Source: Labia minor
Lineage: Eukaryota > Arthropoda > Insecta > Dermaptera > Spongiphoridae
Direction: 5' to 3'
NCBI GenBank assembly: GCA_963082975.1
Contig: OY720346.1
Coordinates: 71,725,267-71,789,266, forward strand
DNA length: 64,000 nt
Shown here piece after piece: positions 11,252 to 23,507 of this stretch (the first letter of the stretch is position 1; every line of letters starts with the position of its first letter). The notes beneath the pieces were generated by a model, which was not told the origin of the DNA, did no database searches, and saw only the letters and a program-made list of their open reading frames with translations. The translations under genes were made by a program, and so were the position numbers.

Positions 11252-12407
11252 CTTTATAGATGGTATGATTAAAAAACAAAAAATAAAATCAAAAACAAAA
11301 CAAATTGGAAAGTACACTCAGTTAGCAAGCGTGCTAATGTTGACTTGGTGAGATGCAGAGAGCAAATGATAGCTGAAGGAAATGGAAGAGGCCGTTTATG
11401 TCGAAAAAAGGTGTGTCGGAACAGGCAACCAATCAGAAGACCCCTTAAGTAAAAATAAGAAGAGTGGGGTTCGAACCTTTTTTCTACCTCTCTATTGTAT
11501 TTGTTCAATATTTTGATTTTCTTATTTTTTTAGTCTCTCTTTGTAAAGATAAAATTATAACTTTCAAATGATTTTAAATGTAATTATTAAAAAATCAGGA
11601 ATTATAATTATTAAAAAAGTCAAAATTGTTCATCAAATAGCCTTTTTATCTATGTTCAAAAAATATATATAACATATATCTTTACTATCTCGCCAGAGAA
11701 TTCATCATTAATTTTAATGGTATAAAATATTCATAATTATCTTCAAAATGAAAATCTATCCTGAATTAAAATTGTATGCTTCCGAATCCGTTGAAAAAAA
11801 AATAATCGGAGCAAAACAAAAGGAGTTAGTTACTAAAAGTAATTAATCGCTAATTGTATTACAAGTAATTAAATATAATTCTCATATTGATGAAAAATCC
11901 ATAAAATAAATTAATCAAATATAACTTCTATTTATAAAGTGACAGCAAGTAGTAAATGAAGGATTTTTATGATTATTATTTCATAATTATGAATTAAAAT
12001 TAAGGATATTGTAATTAAACAAGTACGACAAAATAAATTCATAAAGTGTATTATCAAATATTTATTGAAAGTTTTAATATTCATTTAATAATATATTTCA
12101 AATAATATTTTTCGTTGTGTATGAAAGAATACATCCATAAACTTTGTCAGGCTTATAGAAAAAGTATTTGATTCTTTCAAGTCCATGAGAAAAACCTTAT
12201 TTTATAAAAAATGTTTATATTTATATTATTGTTAGTTTCTTTTAAAAATTGTATTTTGTTTAATTGAAAAGGAGAAACAATAATAATACAACAAAAGGCA
12301 AATTTATACCGGTTAGTTTATAAAGTCCTGAACTTGTAATGGGGAATGTGATAAAAGCTTCTTATTTTATGAAAATTCATTCAGTTTGGGCCAATTCTAA
12401 AAATATA
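11252..12407 (-). other. Conserved 5' flank of F-box/LRR gene in BR
   Basis: About 250 bp just upstream of the gene (to about 11520) is strongly conserved among the three copies and less AT-rich (for example CAAGTCAACATTAGCACGC on the minus strand). It is a candidate promoter/5' UTR. Open frames across it begin with non-ATG codons and are not supported as genes. The rest is AT-rich. Confidence 0.5.
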
Positions 12408-13146
12408 TCTTATCTTATTATGCTAGCTAAAATTGTATATATATTTCTATCTATATATAGCCATTGGTTTTCAAAAACCGCTCTAACGATTTTTTTCAAA
12501 TTTACACTAGATATAGTATTTATAAAGAAAAATTGAGTTTTATTGATCACATCTCTTGAAACATACAGCTTCATTATTTATTTCTTAATTTAAAATTATA
12601 TATGGAAAACGTCAAAATTGGCACCCATTTTTATTTTTTAACTGAAATTGTATTAATATTTTTTTTTATTTAAAATATTTTAAAATTTATTATTTAATTT
12701 CGAAATAAAATTAAAAATATTTATTTTTAATAAAATATATATAGATATTTATTAATCTCTCTCAAAAAAAAAAAATAAATAAAAAACAACAAATACTGCC
12801 TGCTAAGAGAGTAAAAAAATGTCAATTTTTTAGCTAAATATATATAGTCCAGAGGGTAGAGTGATCTCAGTATCGTTCTAGCCTCCGAAGAGTAAACTTC
12901 ATACTCATAACGGACCTCTCTACTAACGACACACCCCCAACTGAGCCAGAGGCCAGTAAGGCCTTGGAACCTCCAGCTATCGTAGGCATTGACTCTTTGA
13001 AACCAACTAGCCAATTAACTAGCTTCAAAAATAGAGCTCAAAAAATAATTAATATTAGAGATATCTCTAAAGAGTCTCTTAAAGAGATTATCTCTAAGTC
13101 TAATAAATATCCCTCCTGGCGGCCAGTTATTAAAAAAAAAACAAAT

Positions 13147-14555
13147 ATGTCTAACTCAATTTATAAAAAAAAAATTGATGAACTGAACAGAATTATTGTT
13201 TCTCTGAAAGAGCAAATAAAAAAACTCGAGTCAGAGAACAAAAATTCAATTCAAAACGACACTGGGTCTATTGAAACGTCAAACCCCTTTGAAATTCTCG
13301 CAAATGAGAAGATGCAAACCGACGTAGGCGAGGGATTCACCACGTTTTCTGGTAAAAGAACCCGAAATTCACCGATGAAAACATCTGCAAAAAAGGCGGC
13401 CAAGGAATCTCCGAGCCACCATCCGGTACCACCAACACTGCAATTACCTCATCAAGCCCATGAAGACATACAAAATGATGATGCGACTCCATCTCAACAA
13501 ATATCAAACTCCAGAGGTGGTAATTATAATAAACCCCCTCCAATAATTGTGAGTAACGAGGACTCTATCTTTCTCTTAAGACAATTAAGAGAAAGAAAGG
13601 CGAATTTCTATATAAATAAAAAGCCATTCAAATCCTCAATTTATATTGAGGATTTGGAGACTTATAAAAAATTCCTTAGTCATATTAGAGACCAAAAAAT
13701 CAAATTTTTCACATTTACCCCAAAGTGTGAAAAAAACATAACCCTTATTCTTAAAGGACTAAATAACGGCATAGATGAGGAAATGATTTCTGAGGAAATT
13801 GGCAATATTGATAAAAAAAAATAATAAAAATTGTCAAAATCCAAAGACTATCAACTCCCAAGTCTCGCAAAAATAACAGGATCCTCCCACACTTTTTAAT
13901 TCAATTCACACCCGATAGTAAAATCAGTGATATTACTTCTATTAATAAACTTTGCTATCACAAAGTTTATTGGGAAAAAATTCAAAAAAGCAAAGTGACC
14001 CAATGCTACAATTGCCAACGATACTCGCACACAGCGAGTAATTGCAATTTGGACTTCCGATGTGTAAAATGTGATAGTGTGCATTCCCCCGGGGAATGCA
14101 ATTTACTAGCCGAATCTCCTAAAATTGATATATATTGTGTTAACTGTAAAAGTAAAGGGCACCCAGCCTCTTATCACGGATGTCCTAAACGAATTGAAAT
14201 CAACCAGAAAATAATTGATAGACAATTAGAACAAAAAAACAATATTCAAAATAAACTAAATTCAATTAAAAGCTTAGTCAGCCCAAACACATCTTATGCA
14301 AGTAAAGTAGCAAATGATAACGTTAAAAAAGGCCACAAATCTAATGGCAATAATAACAATCACATTAATAATAACGATAATAATACTAACTCTAGTCAAT
14401 CTATCATAAATCCTGTTGTTAACAACGATCTTTCAGATTGGCTGCAACGAATCGAAGTAAATATGATCAAAATATTGAATGGCCTCCAAACCCACTCAGC
14501 TCAAATTAATAATATATCCCAAATATTAAATCTTTCACATTCAGACACGATCTAA
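13147..14555 (+). pseudogene. Jockey-type LINE ORF1 (gag-like), one frameshift
   Basis: First ATG at 13147. An N-terminal Lys/Glu-rich stretch likely to be coiled coil (residues about 5-40) is followed by a Ser/Pro-rich linker. A PRE_C2HC-like domain runs to 13822 (YIEDLETYKKFLSH, then ILKGLNNGIDEEMI). A frameshift in the A-rich run at about 13815-13826 moves the rest to another frame, where zinc knuckles remain (CYNCQRYSHTASNC, CVKCDSVH..C, CVNCKSKGHPASYHGC). The Asn-rich C-terminus ends at 14555. The family role is RNA binding in the retrotransposition particle. Confidence 0.8.
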
Positions 14556-14560
14556 ACTCT

Positions 14561-17500
14561 CACAATCTAAAAATTATTTCCTTAAATGTTAATTCCCTCA
14601 TTTCAATTCAAAAAAAAACTGACCTCTTACAAATTATCTCAACTCACAATCCGGATATTCTCATCCTATGCGAGACTAAGCTTAATGTTAAGCACCTTCT
14701 TGTATTTCCCAACTATTCGGTCGTGAGAACTGATCGAGGTGACACATTTGGAGGCGGAACCGCTATCTTAGTAAAAAAAAATATAAAATTCACGGAAATT
14801 ACTAAATTTAAATTAGTCAACAAATCTCTTGAATCCACTATTATCAAAATTAAACTTAATTCTACTGAAAATCTCTTTATAATATCAATATATAGTACAA
14901 ATAGGAATAACAGTAATTTTATTAAAGAAATTAACACAATCTTTGAATCACTAAATTTTTCGAATTATAAAAACTTCTTTATTATGGCAGGCGACTTTAA
15001 TGCAAAACATCGTCTCTGAAATAATAAATTAAATGATTTTAGAGGAAAAAGCCTTAGAAATTGGTTCACCGAAAACCAAATTAAATTCAGAATGAAATTC
15101 GTTTTTTCGGAATTTCCTTCGTATCCCAGATGCTCTTCATACCTGGATTAATATTCTTGGATTCGCGTCTCAATATTCTTAACTCATTGAATGAAAATCA
15201 ACTACCCACTATTAACTTTGATAGTGATCATCTTGGCTTATTAGCATTAATTAAAATAAATTTAACCCAACCCAAAAACTTTTTGATTGAGAAATTCAGT
15301 ACTAAATTTAATTTCAATAAAACCAACTGGAATCACTTCCAAGATCTTCTTAACAAAAATATTCCTCTGAACATATCCCAGACAAAAAATCTAAATAATG
15401 ATGAAATAGATAGCTCAATAGTTCTAATCGAAAACCACATACTGAAAGCTCTACACAAATCTACTCCGCCAATTAAATATCAAAATTCAGTTAATAAATA
15501 TTTAAATAATAAAATTAAAAAATTAAATAAAGCAAAAAGCTTCCTCGTTTCACAAATAAATAGTTTCTATAGAAAAAACTTAAATATAAATTCCACTGAA
15601 TTCAAAGAACTGAAACATCTACTTTCCCTTACGAGGCAAAAACTTTCCAAAGAATATTCGCTTGCAATAAACAGATATTGGAAAGACAAAATTGAAACTA
15701 TTCCGTTAAATGACTCCCTCGAGACCTTCCCTAAAATATAAATTCATTATTTAGAAATAAAAATAAAAACTCTTTCCCCAATAAAATAGAAATTGACAAA
15801 AACAATTCCGATTTAATAAGAATGGCAAATATTAACATTCTTAAACAAAACAAAAATTCATCTGGAAACTTTGAAATTTTTGACACAATAGATAAACTTA
15901 ACATAATAGCCTGCCACTTTTCCCTGACCCATAAACAAAACGAAGGCATGGGAAAACCAGGTCTCTCTAACATAATAAATTCCAAAGTTAACCTACTCAA
16001 GGAAAAAATAGTAAGAGACGCTCATAACAACAAAACAATAACCACTTTCTCCCATAACAATAAATCAACATTCCCTTCCCAACACCAAGACCCATTCTTA
16101 ACACAATTCAATGAAGTCAAAAATATTATCAGACATCTAAATAATAAAAAGTCGACAGGCCTGGACAAGATACCTAATTGTGCTTTAAAACGCCTGCCAA
16201 AGAAAATTATTAAAATATACACGATTATATTCAACAACGCACTTAACAATGGCTACTTTCCTGAAAAATGGAAAAAAGCCAATGTAATTGCTATCCCTAA
16301 AAAAGGTAAAAACCCCTCTTCTATGTCAAACCTTCGTCCGATCAGCCTATTATCTAATGTAGGTAAAATCCTTGAAGTGTTGATAAACAAAAGACTGGTC
16401 TCCGCTATGGAAAGTTTAAATTTTCTCCCAGAAACACAATTCGGGTTTCGCTTTAAACACTCAACAGTACATGCTATTTCGAAACTCACCTCCGATATTT
16501 GCTGGTCATTAAATAACAATGAAGTAGTTGCAGCTTGTCTGATCGACGTGGAAAAGGCCTTTGATACTGTATGCCGTGAAGGTCTTATTTACAAAATGAT
16601 AACAAAAGGTTTCGATGAAAACCTGATTAAATTCATTTGGAATATGATCGAAGGAAGATCTTTCGTTACATTTAACAATGACACTGTGTCTTCTATTCAA
16701 TGCCAAATCACAAATGGTTTACAACAGGGTACAATTAACTCGCCAGTATTATTCAACATATTTATTAGCGATATTCTCACTGCATATGGCCTGAACGAAA
16801 CAAAGGGTAAATATGGAATTTCCTTCGCAGACGATTTAATCATCTATCTGTCGGGCACAAAGTCTAAACAACTACAACATGATCTTGAAATATTAGTAGG
16901 CAAAATCTTTTCTTTTTATCATTCTTGGAAATTAAAAATTAATATCAATAAATGTGAAACTATTCTATTTAGGCCCCTAATTGCTAGATGTAATCATAAC
17001 ACAAAATTAAATTGGAAAAAATTTCAAATTAAAATTAAAGGACAAAATATTCCACACAAAAGCTTAGTCAGATACTTAGGAGTTTACTTAGACGAACGTC
17101 TTCTATTCAATAAACATGTCAAAATCCAATTAGATAAAGCTAGATCGGCTTTCATGGGTTTAAAAAAGTTATTCTTCTGTCCTTATCTAGACCCAAAATT
17201 AAAAATTTTATGTTATAGCTTATTTGTTCGACCAATAATTACATACGGATGTTGCATTTGGTTCAACCAAACAGCCTCGGTAATGGAATCAATAAGAAAA
17301 TTTGAAAGGAGTTGCCTAAGAGCATGTCTGGGTAAATACAGATCCCCTGAATCAGATTACAAAAAATATTTTAGTAACGAAATAATATACAACTTTTCTA
17401 ATTTAAACAGAATTGACATATTTATAATTAAATTAATCCGCAATTACTATAGTAAAATAATCAACATTCGAGAAAATAGCTTAATCTACGGGGTTTCAAA

Positions 17501-17768
17501 CCCTAATGATATGTACTTTAGGCGAACCCTAATTTCAGGCTTTATTCCACCTGAAGCATTCACCTATTTGGACGCAAATGGCTACATCCAGGACTCAAAT
17601 AAAATTCCAATTATGTATCATATATTTAGGAAAAGTACTGACCGAAGCATAACTTACGATCCCTTCTTAGATGGAAAAGATCAATATAGATTCTGGCGTT
17701 TCAATATGGCAATCTCAAAAAGAGATAAGAGTGATAATAAAAAAAAATACTGGTGGATTGAAAATTAA
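14561..17768 (+). pseudogene. Jockey-type LINE ORF2 (endonuclease and reverse transcriptase), broken
   Basis: The endonuclease starts near 14573 (LKIISLNVNSL, DILILCETKL, AGDFNAKH). A TGA at 15017 stands where Trp is expected after the GDFNAKH motif. Frameshifts follow at about 15145 and 15738. The RT is intact from 15822 to 17768: GLDKIPNCAL, LRPISLLSNVGK, CLIDVEKAFD, NGLQQGTINSP, SFADDLIIY, then a C-terminal domain ending IEN. It makes the target-primed copying enzyme of the element, now dead through at least three lesions. Confidence 0.85.
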
Positions 17769-18747
17769 TTGTAATTAGGGCTTTTCAATAAATTTATAAT
17801 ATAAGAATTTAATAGTGTATACTAAAGTGTAAAATATTGTAATAATTTATTAATTCTCTCAATCTTTCCACTCTTCCTATCCCACCCTTCATCTCCTTGC
17901 CTTCTGTAAATATATAAATCTTTCCCCTCTTGTAATGTTATTTTTAGGTTTTTTCCCAAAGCCAGTTTCCTAAAAAAAAAATTATATATAATTAAAAAAT
18001 TGTCACGTTTCTTTCATCTAATAAGATTGGAATGTACTTGCTTCTTTTGTAAATAATTTATTTGATTCTCTTTGAATAGTTATATAATTGGAATAAGTAA
18101 AATAAAAAAAATAATTATTAAATAATTTATAAGTAATAAACATGATCATAACATTCTGTTAAATATGTTTTTTTCTTACTTCTATTAACTCTTTGTTAAT
18201 TGCATCACTTAATCCCACTGTGTTTAGGGATTTATATTTATATATTGTAAAATTTATGTATCTTTTTTTTCTGGCTAATAAACACATTTTAAAAAAAAAA
18301 AAGAGGGTAGAGTGATGTTTTAACGAGTGGATTTCGACGGTTCGAAACTCGCCGGGTGAATCGTTATTTAAAAATGAAAATAATGAATTTGTTATTTTTT
18401 TTTCTTTTATCTATTGTTTACTTTTTAATAAATTAGTATTTTATATTTATTTATTCATTGTTCTTTTATTAATTAAGTTTTAGATAGTTTTATAATTTTT
18501 AATATTTTTTCAATAAAATATTATTTAATATATTTATTAATATTATTTTATTTATTATTGAGTACCCGAAGTTCCATTCATTTTAATCATGCAATGATGC
18601 AACATTTAATAATTGTAATTTTGTAATAAATTTCTATCTTGAAAATTGTTGCATATTATTCAGGATATTTTAAAAACAATTTCATTCTTTAATTAATATT
18701 CATTTTTTCTATAAGTCAGATATATTTCCAAATATTAAATAATTTTT

Positions 18748-19240
18748 GAAGTGAAAACTTCTTTAGCGGCCTTGAGCACTTTTGCGGGATGGGGAAAAAG
18801 TATAGAACTCGCGTGATCGTGACCAGCACCATGAAGCTAGCGCACATTACGTCTGCTTTCAAATTTCTTATAACAGAGCGCGAAATTTGAATTGTCATTA
18901 GAACTGTTTTATAAATTATCTCTAACATATAAATATATATTTATTATGTAAAGTTCATTTCATATATACATATATAATCAAAATTATACGAAATGAACTT
19001 CACATAATAAATATATATTTTATGTTAGAGATAAGAATTATAAAACAGTTCATATTGCAATATTTTAAACAAAGTTGTGTATTTATATATATATAAATAT
19101 AATTTACAAATTTGTTTAAAATATATGTTTAAAATAATATATAAGTTATATATATATACATGCATATGAAATTCATCTTTCTCGTGAAATAGCGCGAATT
19201 TCGTCTGTTTTAAAATTTCTTACGCAGAAGTTTTCACTTC
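18748..19240. mobile_element. Non-autonomous DNA element with GAAGTGAAAACTTC ends
   Basis: Both ends carry the 14-bp near-palindrome GAAGTGAAAACTTC in inverted orientation (18748 and ending 19240), with related internal blocks (ACGTCTGCTTTCAAATTTC against TTCGTCTGTTTTAAAATTTC). The middle is occupied by a separate foldback at 18901-19051. No coding sequence. Confidence 0.65.
18901..19051. repeat. 151-bp foldback nested in the preceding element
   Basis: Arms of about 60 bp start GAACTGTTTTATAA and end TTATAAAACAGTTC, with a short AT-rich centre. Almost entirely self-complementary; MITE-like. Confidence 0.75.
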
Positions 19241-19510
19241 TGTCGGCCAGTCCCACGACTGCCAATTTTGCTTTTTTAATTCCGAAAAGCTGCAAAGCAC
19301 GTTTTTTTTGTCTTTAGTTTGTTTTATAACCACTTGGGGGCGCTAAACAGTTTTTCAAAAAAACACTATAGAAAAAAAATATATGTACCTATATATTATA
19401 TATTTATGTATTATTGAGGAGCACAAGTTCATTCATTTTAATCAGATTGATGCAAATGTGTAACATTTAATAATTGTAATAAATAATTAAAGAATTGTGT
19501 ATCAATATTT

Positions 19511-19624
19511 TTTAAAGGGTAGAGCGAGAGCTCGGTGTCCCATGTATTAATATTACCAGCCAAATCCAATAATAATGATCATTTTTTTTAACTTAAGTAC
19601 CGAGCCGAGGCTCGGGGTCCCGGT
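19511..19624 (+). repeat. Short repeat T, copy 1
   Basis: About 110-bp unit from AAAGGGTAGAGCG to GGGGTCCCGGTAC, ending in a hairpin CCGAGCCGAGGCTCGG. Other copies are at 20531, 20771 and 37020 (split), with a partial one at 36545. It is usually preceded by the block CATTTTAATCAGATTGATG, which also ends repeat A, so it may be the 3' part of that family. Confidence 0.7.
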
Positions 19625-19626
19625 AC

Positions 19627-20530
19627 TCTTATCTTATTATGCTAGCTAAAATTGTATATATCTATCTATATATATTTCTATATATAGCCATTGGTTCTCA
19701 AAAACCGCTCTAACGATTTTTTTCAAATTCACACTAGATATAGTATTTATAAAGAAAAATTGAGTTTTATTGATCACATCTCTTGAAACATACAGCTTCA
19801 TTATTTATTTCTTAATTAAAAATTATATATGGGTGTGACGTCATTTGGAATTTTACTCCCGCCTTTTTTTAAAGGATATTGTATTAATATTTTTTTTATA
19901 TTTAAAATATTTTAAAATAAAATAAATTTCGAAATAAAATTAAAAATATTTATTTTTAATAAAATATATATATATATTTATTAATCTCTCTCAAAAAAAA
20001 AAATAACAACAAAATAAAAAATGGTTTGGTATTTGGTGTCGGAAGATGGTAAAAGGATTAGATAAATATGTCAGACCAGTGGCTATAGGCACAGTTTTGA
20101 AGAGTCAACTTCGCAGGATCGAAACCGGCGGAAAATAATTTTTTTTTTTTTTTTAATCTATTATTTTTTAATAAATTACTATTTTATATTTATTTATTCA
20201 TTGTTCTTTTATTAAATTTAAATATTTATAAATATTATTTATTATTTATCGATGACATATGACATTCATATTGAAATTTGACTCCCGCCTTTTTTTAAAA
20301 GATATATATTTTTTATATTTAAAATATTTTAAAATTGTTAATATTTTATAATTATAAATTACGATATATATTTATCATTCTTCCAATAAAAAAAAAATAT
20401 TCATGCACTTAGAAACATATCTAATAATACATATTTATGTATTATTGAGGACCCCAAGTTCCATTCATTTTAATCAGATTGATGCAATGATGCAACATTT
20501 AATAATTGTAATAAATAATTAAAGAATTGT
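19627..20530 (+). mobile_element. Helitron-family repeat A, copy 2
   Basis: It starts TCTTATCTTATTATGCTAGC directly against the T repeat, and includes a TGACGTCA at 19836 and a tRNA-like GGATCGAAACCGGCGG at about 20118. It runs to the CATTTTAATCAGATTGATG block. Non-coding. Confidence 0.6.
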
Positions 20531-20881
20531 ATATCAGCTCGGTGTCCCAAGTATTAATATTACCAGCCAAACCCAATATAATAATGAATTATTTTTTTTT
20601 AACTTAATTACCTAGCCGAGGCTCGGGGTCCCGGTGTGATCTTAATATATTGTCAGAATTAGATAAATAATGTAGAGAGAAAAATTATTTAAAAATAGAT
20701 ATTTATTTAAATGAAATAAAATTATTTAATTTACAGAATGAAAATGTCTATAATAATGTCTAAACATTTTTTCGAGCGACAGCTCGGTATCCCAGGTATT
20801 AATATTACCAGCCAAACCCAATAATAATGAATCATTTTTTTTAACTTAAGTACCGAGCCGAGGCTCGGGGTCCCGGTACTG
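20531..20881 (+). repeat. Short repeat T, copies 2 and 3
   Basis: Two partial copies of the T repeat (about 20531-20634 and 20771-20878), each with GCTCGGTRTCCCA...TACCAGCC and the GAGCCGAGGCTCGGGG hairpin, separated by AT-rich DNA. Confidence 0.65.
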
Positions 20882-21020
20882 AACAGTAATAATAATAACA
20901 ACATTTAAGTAAATATTGATACAGGTGTCAAAAAAAAATTGATTTTTTTTTCTTATAAAACCTCAAGAATTTTAATTTTTATAGAAAAACAAAACAAAAG
21001 AAAGATCATTTGTAAATTTT
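20881..21020. repeat. Truncated 5' fragment of repeat BR
   Basis: It starts TGAACAGTAATAATAATAAC and follows the beginning of BR for about 140 bp to AAAGATCATTTGTA, then stops. BR restarts at 21849 with overlapping content, so this is an extra truncated copy or a duplication made by the intervening insertion. Confidence 0.7.
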
Positions 21021-21485
21021 ATGTTTTTTTAATCCTTTTTTTTAAGGCAAACTTTCTTTATTATTACTTTTTCTAAATTTCGGAAGGCGAGGCTTGGAAG
21101 GGCTAATTTATGGGGAAAGGAGGAGGCCCTATTAAATATTCAATTGTTTTTTTTTAATGTAATTAATAATAAAAAAATAATTGAATATCGCGATTATTTT
21201 CTATAACTTTTTATTTTGAAATATACAATTTCATAATTTAAACTTTGATATATTTTAAATATTTTACTATATAGGTAGAATTAATTATTATTATAATATT
21301 TTTTAATTTTGATTGATCAAATATTCTTATTCTTTAGCTGACTTACAAATCCCATACTATCATTTTGCTTATTCTTATGGGTATTCTGCCCCAGTGTCGC
21401 CGCAAAAATTCTCTGGGAGATAAAAATATCTCGGTTTACATAAATAATAATATCATATCGCGTGAATAAAGCCAATATTATACAA
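21021..21485. other. AT-rich DNA, no gene seen
   Basis: Unassigned sequence between the BR fragment and the following Q repeat. It contains a purine-rich block near 21080-21130 (GAGGCTTGGAAGGGC). No credible reading frame or structural RNA is visible. Confidence 0.4.
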
Positions 21486-21848
21486 TTTTTACCGACCGAC
21501 GATAGTAAGGGATGTATTGTTTTCACACCAAATTTCACATTTGGAGATTTTTACATATCTCTTCGAATCATACATTTTGTATTGGTTTTATCCTCGGGAA
21601 AAATCATCTTCATTAATTTTTTCTTAATTTTAAATTATATGACGTCACCTAGCCCTTCATGACGTCACAGCCAGCTACTACTTATATATTATAAATATAA
21701 TAAAATTAAAAATATTTATGTTATATTTATATCTGTTTTTTATTGCATTAATAGATACATTTAAATTATTTGAAATTGTTTCTGTAGCTGGAAATTAATT
21801 TACTTCAAACCGTCGGTCGGTTCGGACCTGGCCACAGGTCAACTTATT
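21486..21848. mobile_element. Repeat Q, copy 1
   Basis: Runs from TTTTTACCGACCGACGATAG to GGCCACAGGTCAACTTATTT. It has a conserved middle with paired TGACGTCA palindromes 20 bp apart (21640 and 21660). Other copies are at 22468 (foldback), 45795, 50893 and 53048. Non-autonomous; superfamily not determined. Confidence 0.7.
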
Positions 21849-22467
21849 TATTCTTATAAAACCTCAAGAATTTTAATTTTTATAGAAAAACAAAACAAAA
21901 GAAAGATCATTTGTACACTTTAAGCTTGAAAAGATAAATTATTATAAAATAAAAACGAAAAGACAAGTACGCATTTTACCATATATATAAATAAATATAA
22001 TAATATATATATATATATATATATTAAAAAAATAATAAAAAAACGATTAAAATTGAACGTCCTCTTTTTCTTATTATTCTAAATAAAAACTTTTCAATAT
22101 ATATATATATATATAGGTATATAAATTGTTTTGTTATATATGAAATATTTTTATATCATTCCTAAGCTTGAATAAATGCTTTCTATTGCATAGATTATTT
22201 TAAAAAAATTAACCAAATATTAATTAAGAAAAACGTGTTTTATTTATTTATTTTTCTTTTCTAATCCTTTGTTTCTACACCACAGAAAATGAAAATATCC
22301 ATTATAATTATAAATTTTGTTTCAATAGAGAATATTTTTAATATTTTTTGTCTTAATTTATTTAAATTAATATTTGATATTAATGTGATAATTGTTACGT
22401 TAATTATATTTATTTTTTACACGCTTTTATTGGCTCTTATTTTGATTTTTCGTTCAATATGTCTCTT

Positions 22468-23507
22468 AAAATAAGTTGACCTGTGGCCAGGTCCGAACCG
22501 ACCGACGGTTTGAAGTAAATTAATTTTCAGCTACAGAAACAATTTCAAATAATTTTAATATATCTATTAATGTAATAAAAAACAGATATGGATAGAACAT
22601 AAATATTTTTAATTTTATTTTATTTATAATATATAGCTGAAATAGCCGGCGTTACCCGAGGCTGTGACGTCATGAAGGGCTGGGTGACGTCATATAATTT
22701 TAAATTAAGAAAAACATAATGAAGATGATTTTTCCCAAGGATAAAACCAATACATTCGTGGTGATATGTAAAAAAATCTCCACATGTGAAATTTGGTGTG
22801 AAAACAATACCTCCCTTACTATCGTCGGTCGGTAAAAATGTATCTTTTTTACCGACCGAAAATGTATCTTTTTTACCGACCGACGAAAGTAAGGGAGGTA
22901 TTGTTTTCACACCAAATTTCACATGTGGAGATTTTTACATATCTCCACGAATCATGCATTTTCTAAACAGAAAAAAGTATTTTTAGCATGATGTCTGTCC
23001 GTCCGTCCGTCCGTCCGTATAGATGTGTACAGCCTGAACGGCTCAACCGAGTTTGATGAAATTTGGTATATTTACTTAATGCATCAGTGGGATGAATTGA
23101 TCAACTTTTGGTGCAATTCCGGAAACCGGAAGTGGTAGTATTAGCGATCGACGATAGGAAGGGAAGGGTTATTTTCACACCAAATTTCACATGAGGAGAT
23201 TTTTTTATATATCACCACGAATCATGCACTTTGTATTGGTTTTATCCTCTGGAAAATCATATTTATTAGTTTTTTCTTGATTTAAAATTATATGACGTGT
23301 TCCAGCCTTGCATGACGTCACAGCCTGGTCTTGCATATATATTATAAATAAAATTAAAAATGTTTATATTTATTATTTATGTATCCATATCTGTTTTTTA
23401 TTACATTAATAGATATATGAAAATTATTTGAAATTGTTTCTGTAGATGGAAATTAATTTATTTCAAACCGTCGGTCGGTTCGGACCTGGCCACAGGTCAA
23501 CTTATTT
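22468..23507. mobile_element. Q foldback element inserted in BR copy 2
   Basis: Two head-to-head Q repeats form a large imperfect palindrome. The left end AAAATAAGTTGACCTGTGGC and right end GCCACAGGTCAACTTATTT are inverted, and the centre at about 22845-22875 has repeated TTTTACCGACCG. The right arm also contains a (GTCC)n run at about 22996-23018 and a block near 23040 (CGGCTCAACCGAGTTTGATG). BR copies 1 and 3 lack it, giving an approximate empty site. Confidence 0.75.

Larger units (their letters stand above)
7726..12407. repeat. Dispersed repeat BR, copy 1 (carries F-box/LRR gene)
   Basis: A multi-kilobase unit starting TGAACAATAATAATAA and ending near GGGCCAATTCTAAAAATA. It recurs with high similarity at 20881-21020 plus 21849-27510 and at 51793-57402. 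Each complete copy has the same order: about 2 kb AT-rich DNA, F-box/LRR gene on the minus strand, about 1.1 kb AT-rich 5' flank. No transposase, reverse transcriptase or clear terminal inverted repeat was found, so it may be a segmental duplication or a non-autonomous mobile unit. It interrupts the transporter intron. Confidence 0.8.
12866..18301 (+). mobile_element. Full-length Jockey-type LINE
   Basis: Complete insertion with a 15-bp target duplication AGAGGGTAGAGTGAT at 12851-12865 and 18302-18316. The 5' end CTCAGTATCG carries a TCAGT initiator-like motif, usual for Jockey elements with internal promoters. The 3' end has TAATAAAC at about 18275 and a poly(A) run. ORF1 is gag-like with zinc knuckles; ORF2 is endonuclease plus reverse transcriptase. 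Frameshifts and one nonsense codon make it inactive. The target was the tRNA-like part of repeat A. Confidence 0.9.
12408..18700 (+). mobile_element. Helitron-family repeat A, copy 1, split by a LINE
   Basis: The 5' end reads A|TCTTATCTTATTATGCTAGC, followed by the ACCGCTCTAACGATTTTTTTC motif block shared with the Helitrons at 40627 and 46635. About 430 bp in is a tRNA-like stretch (GGGTAGAGTGAT). The Jockey-type LINE 12866-18301 sits inside it. After the LINE the repeat resumes with GGTTCGAAACTCG and ends near AAAAACAATTTC at about 18690. The 3' terminus is not defined. Other copies are at 19627, 27789 and 38168. Confidence 0.65.

Noticed and set aside
11252-11317. Possible signal peptide (YFPICFVFDFIFCFLIIP) in front of F-box/LRR copies 1 and 2
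   Set aside because: The frame there opens with GTG directly after an in-frame stop, with no ATG. Copy 3 has stops in the same region. The stretch is better read as 5' UTR.
11269-11508. Conserved 79-residue minus-strand frame upstream of the F-box/LRR gene (also 56408-56647)
   Set aside because: No ATG start, disrupted in copy 2, and conservation is at the DNA level over the whole block.
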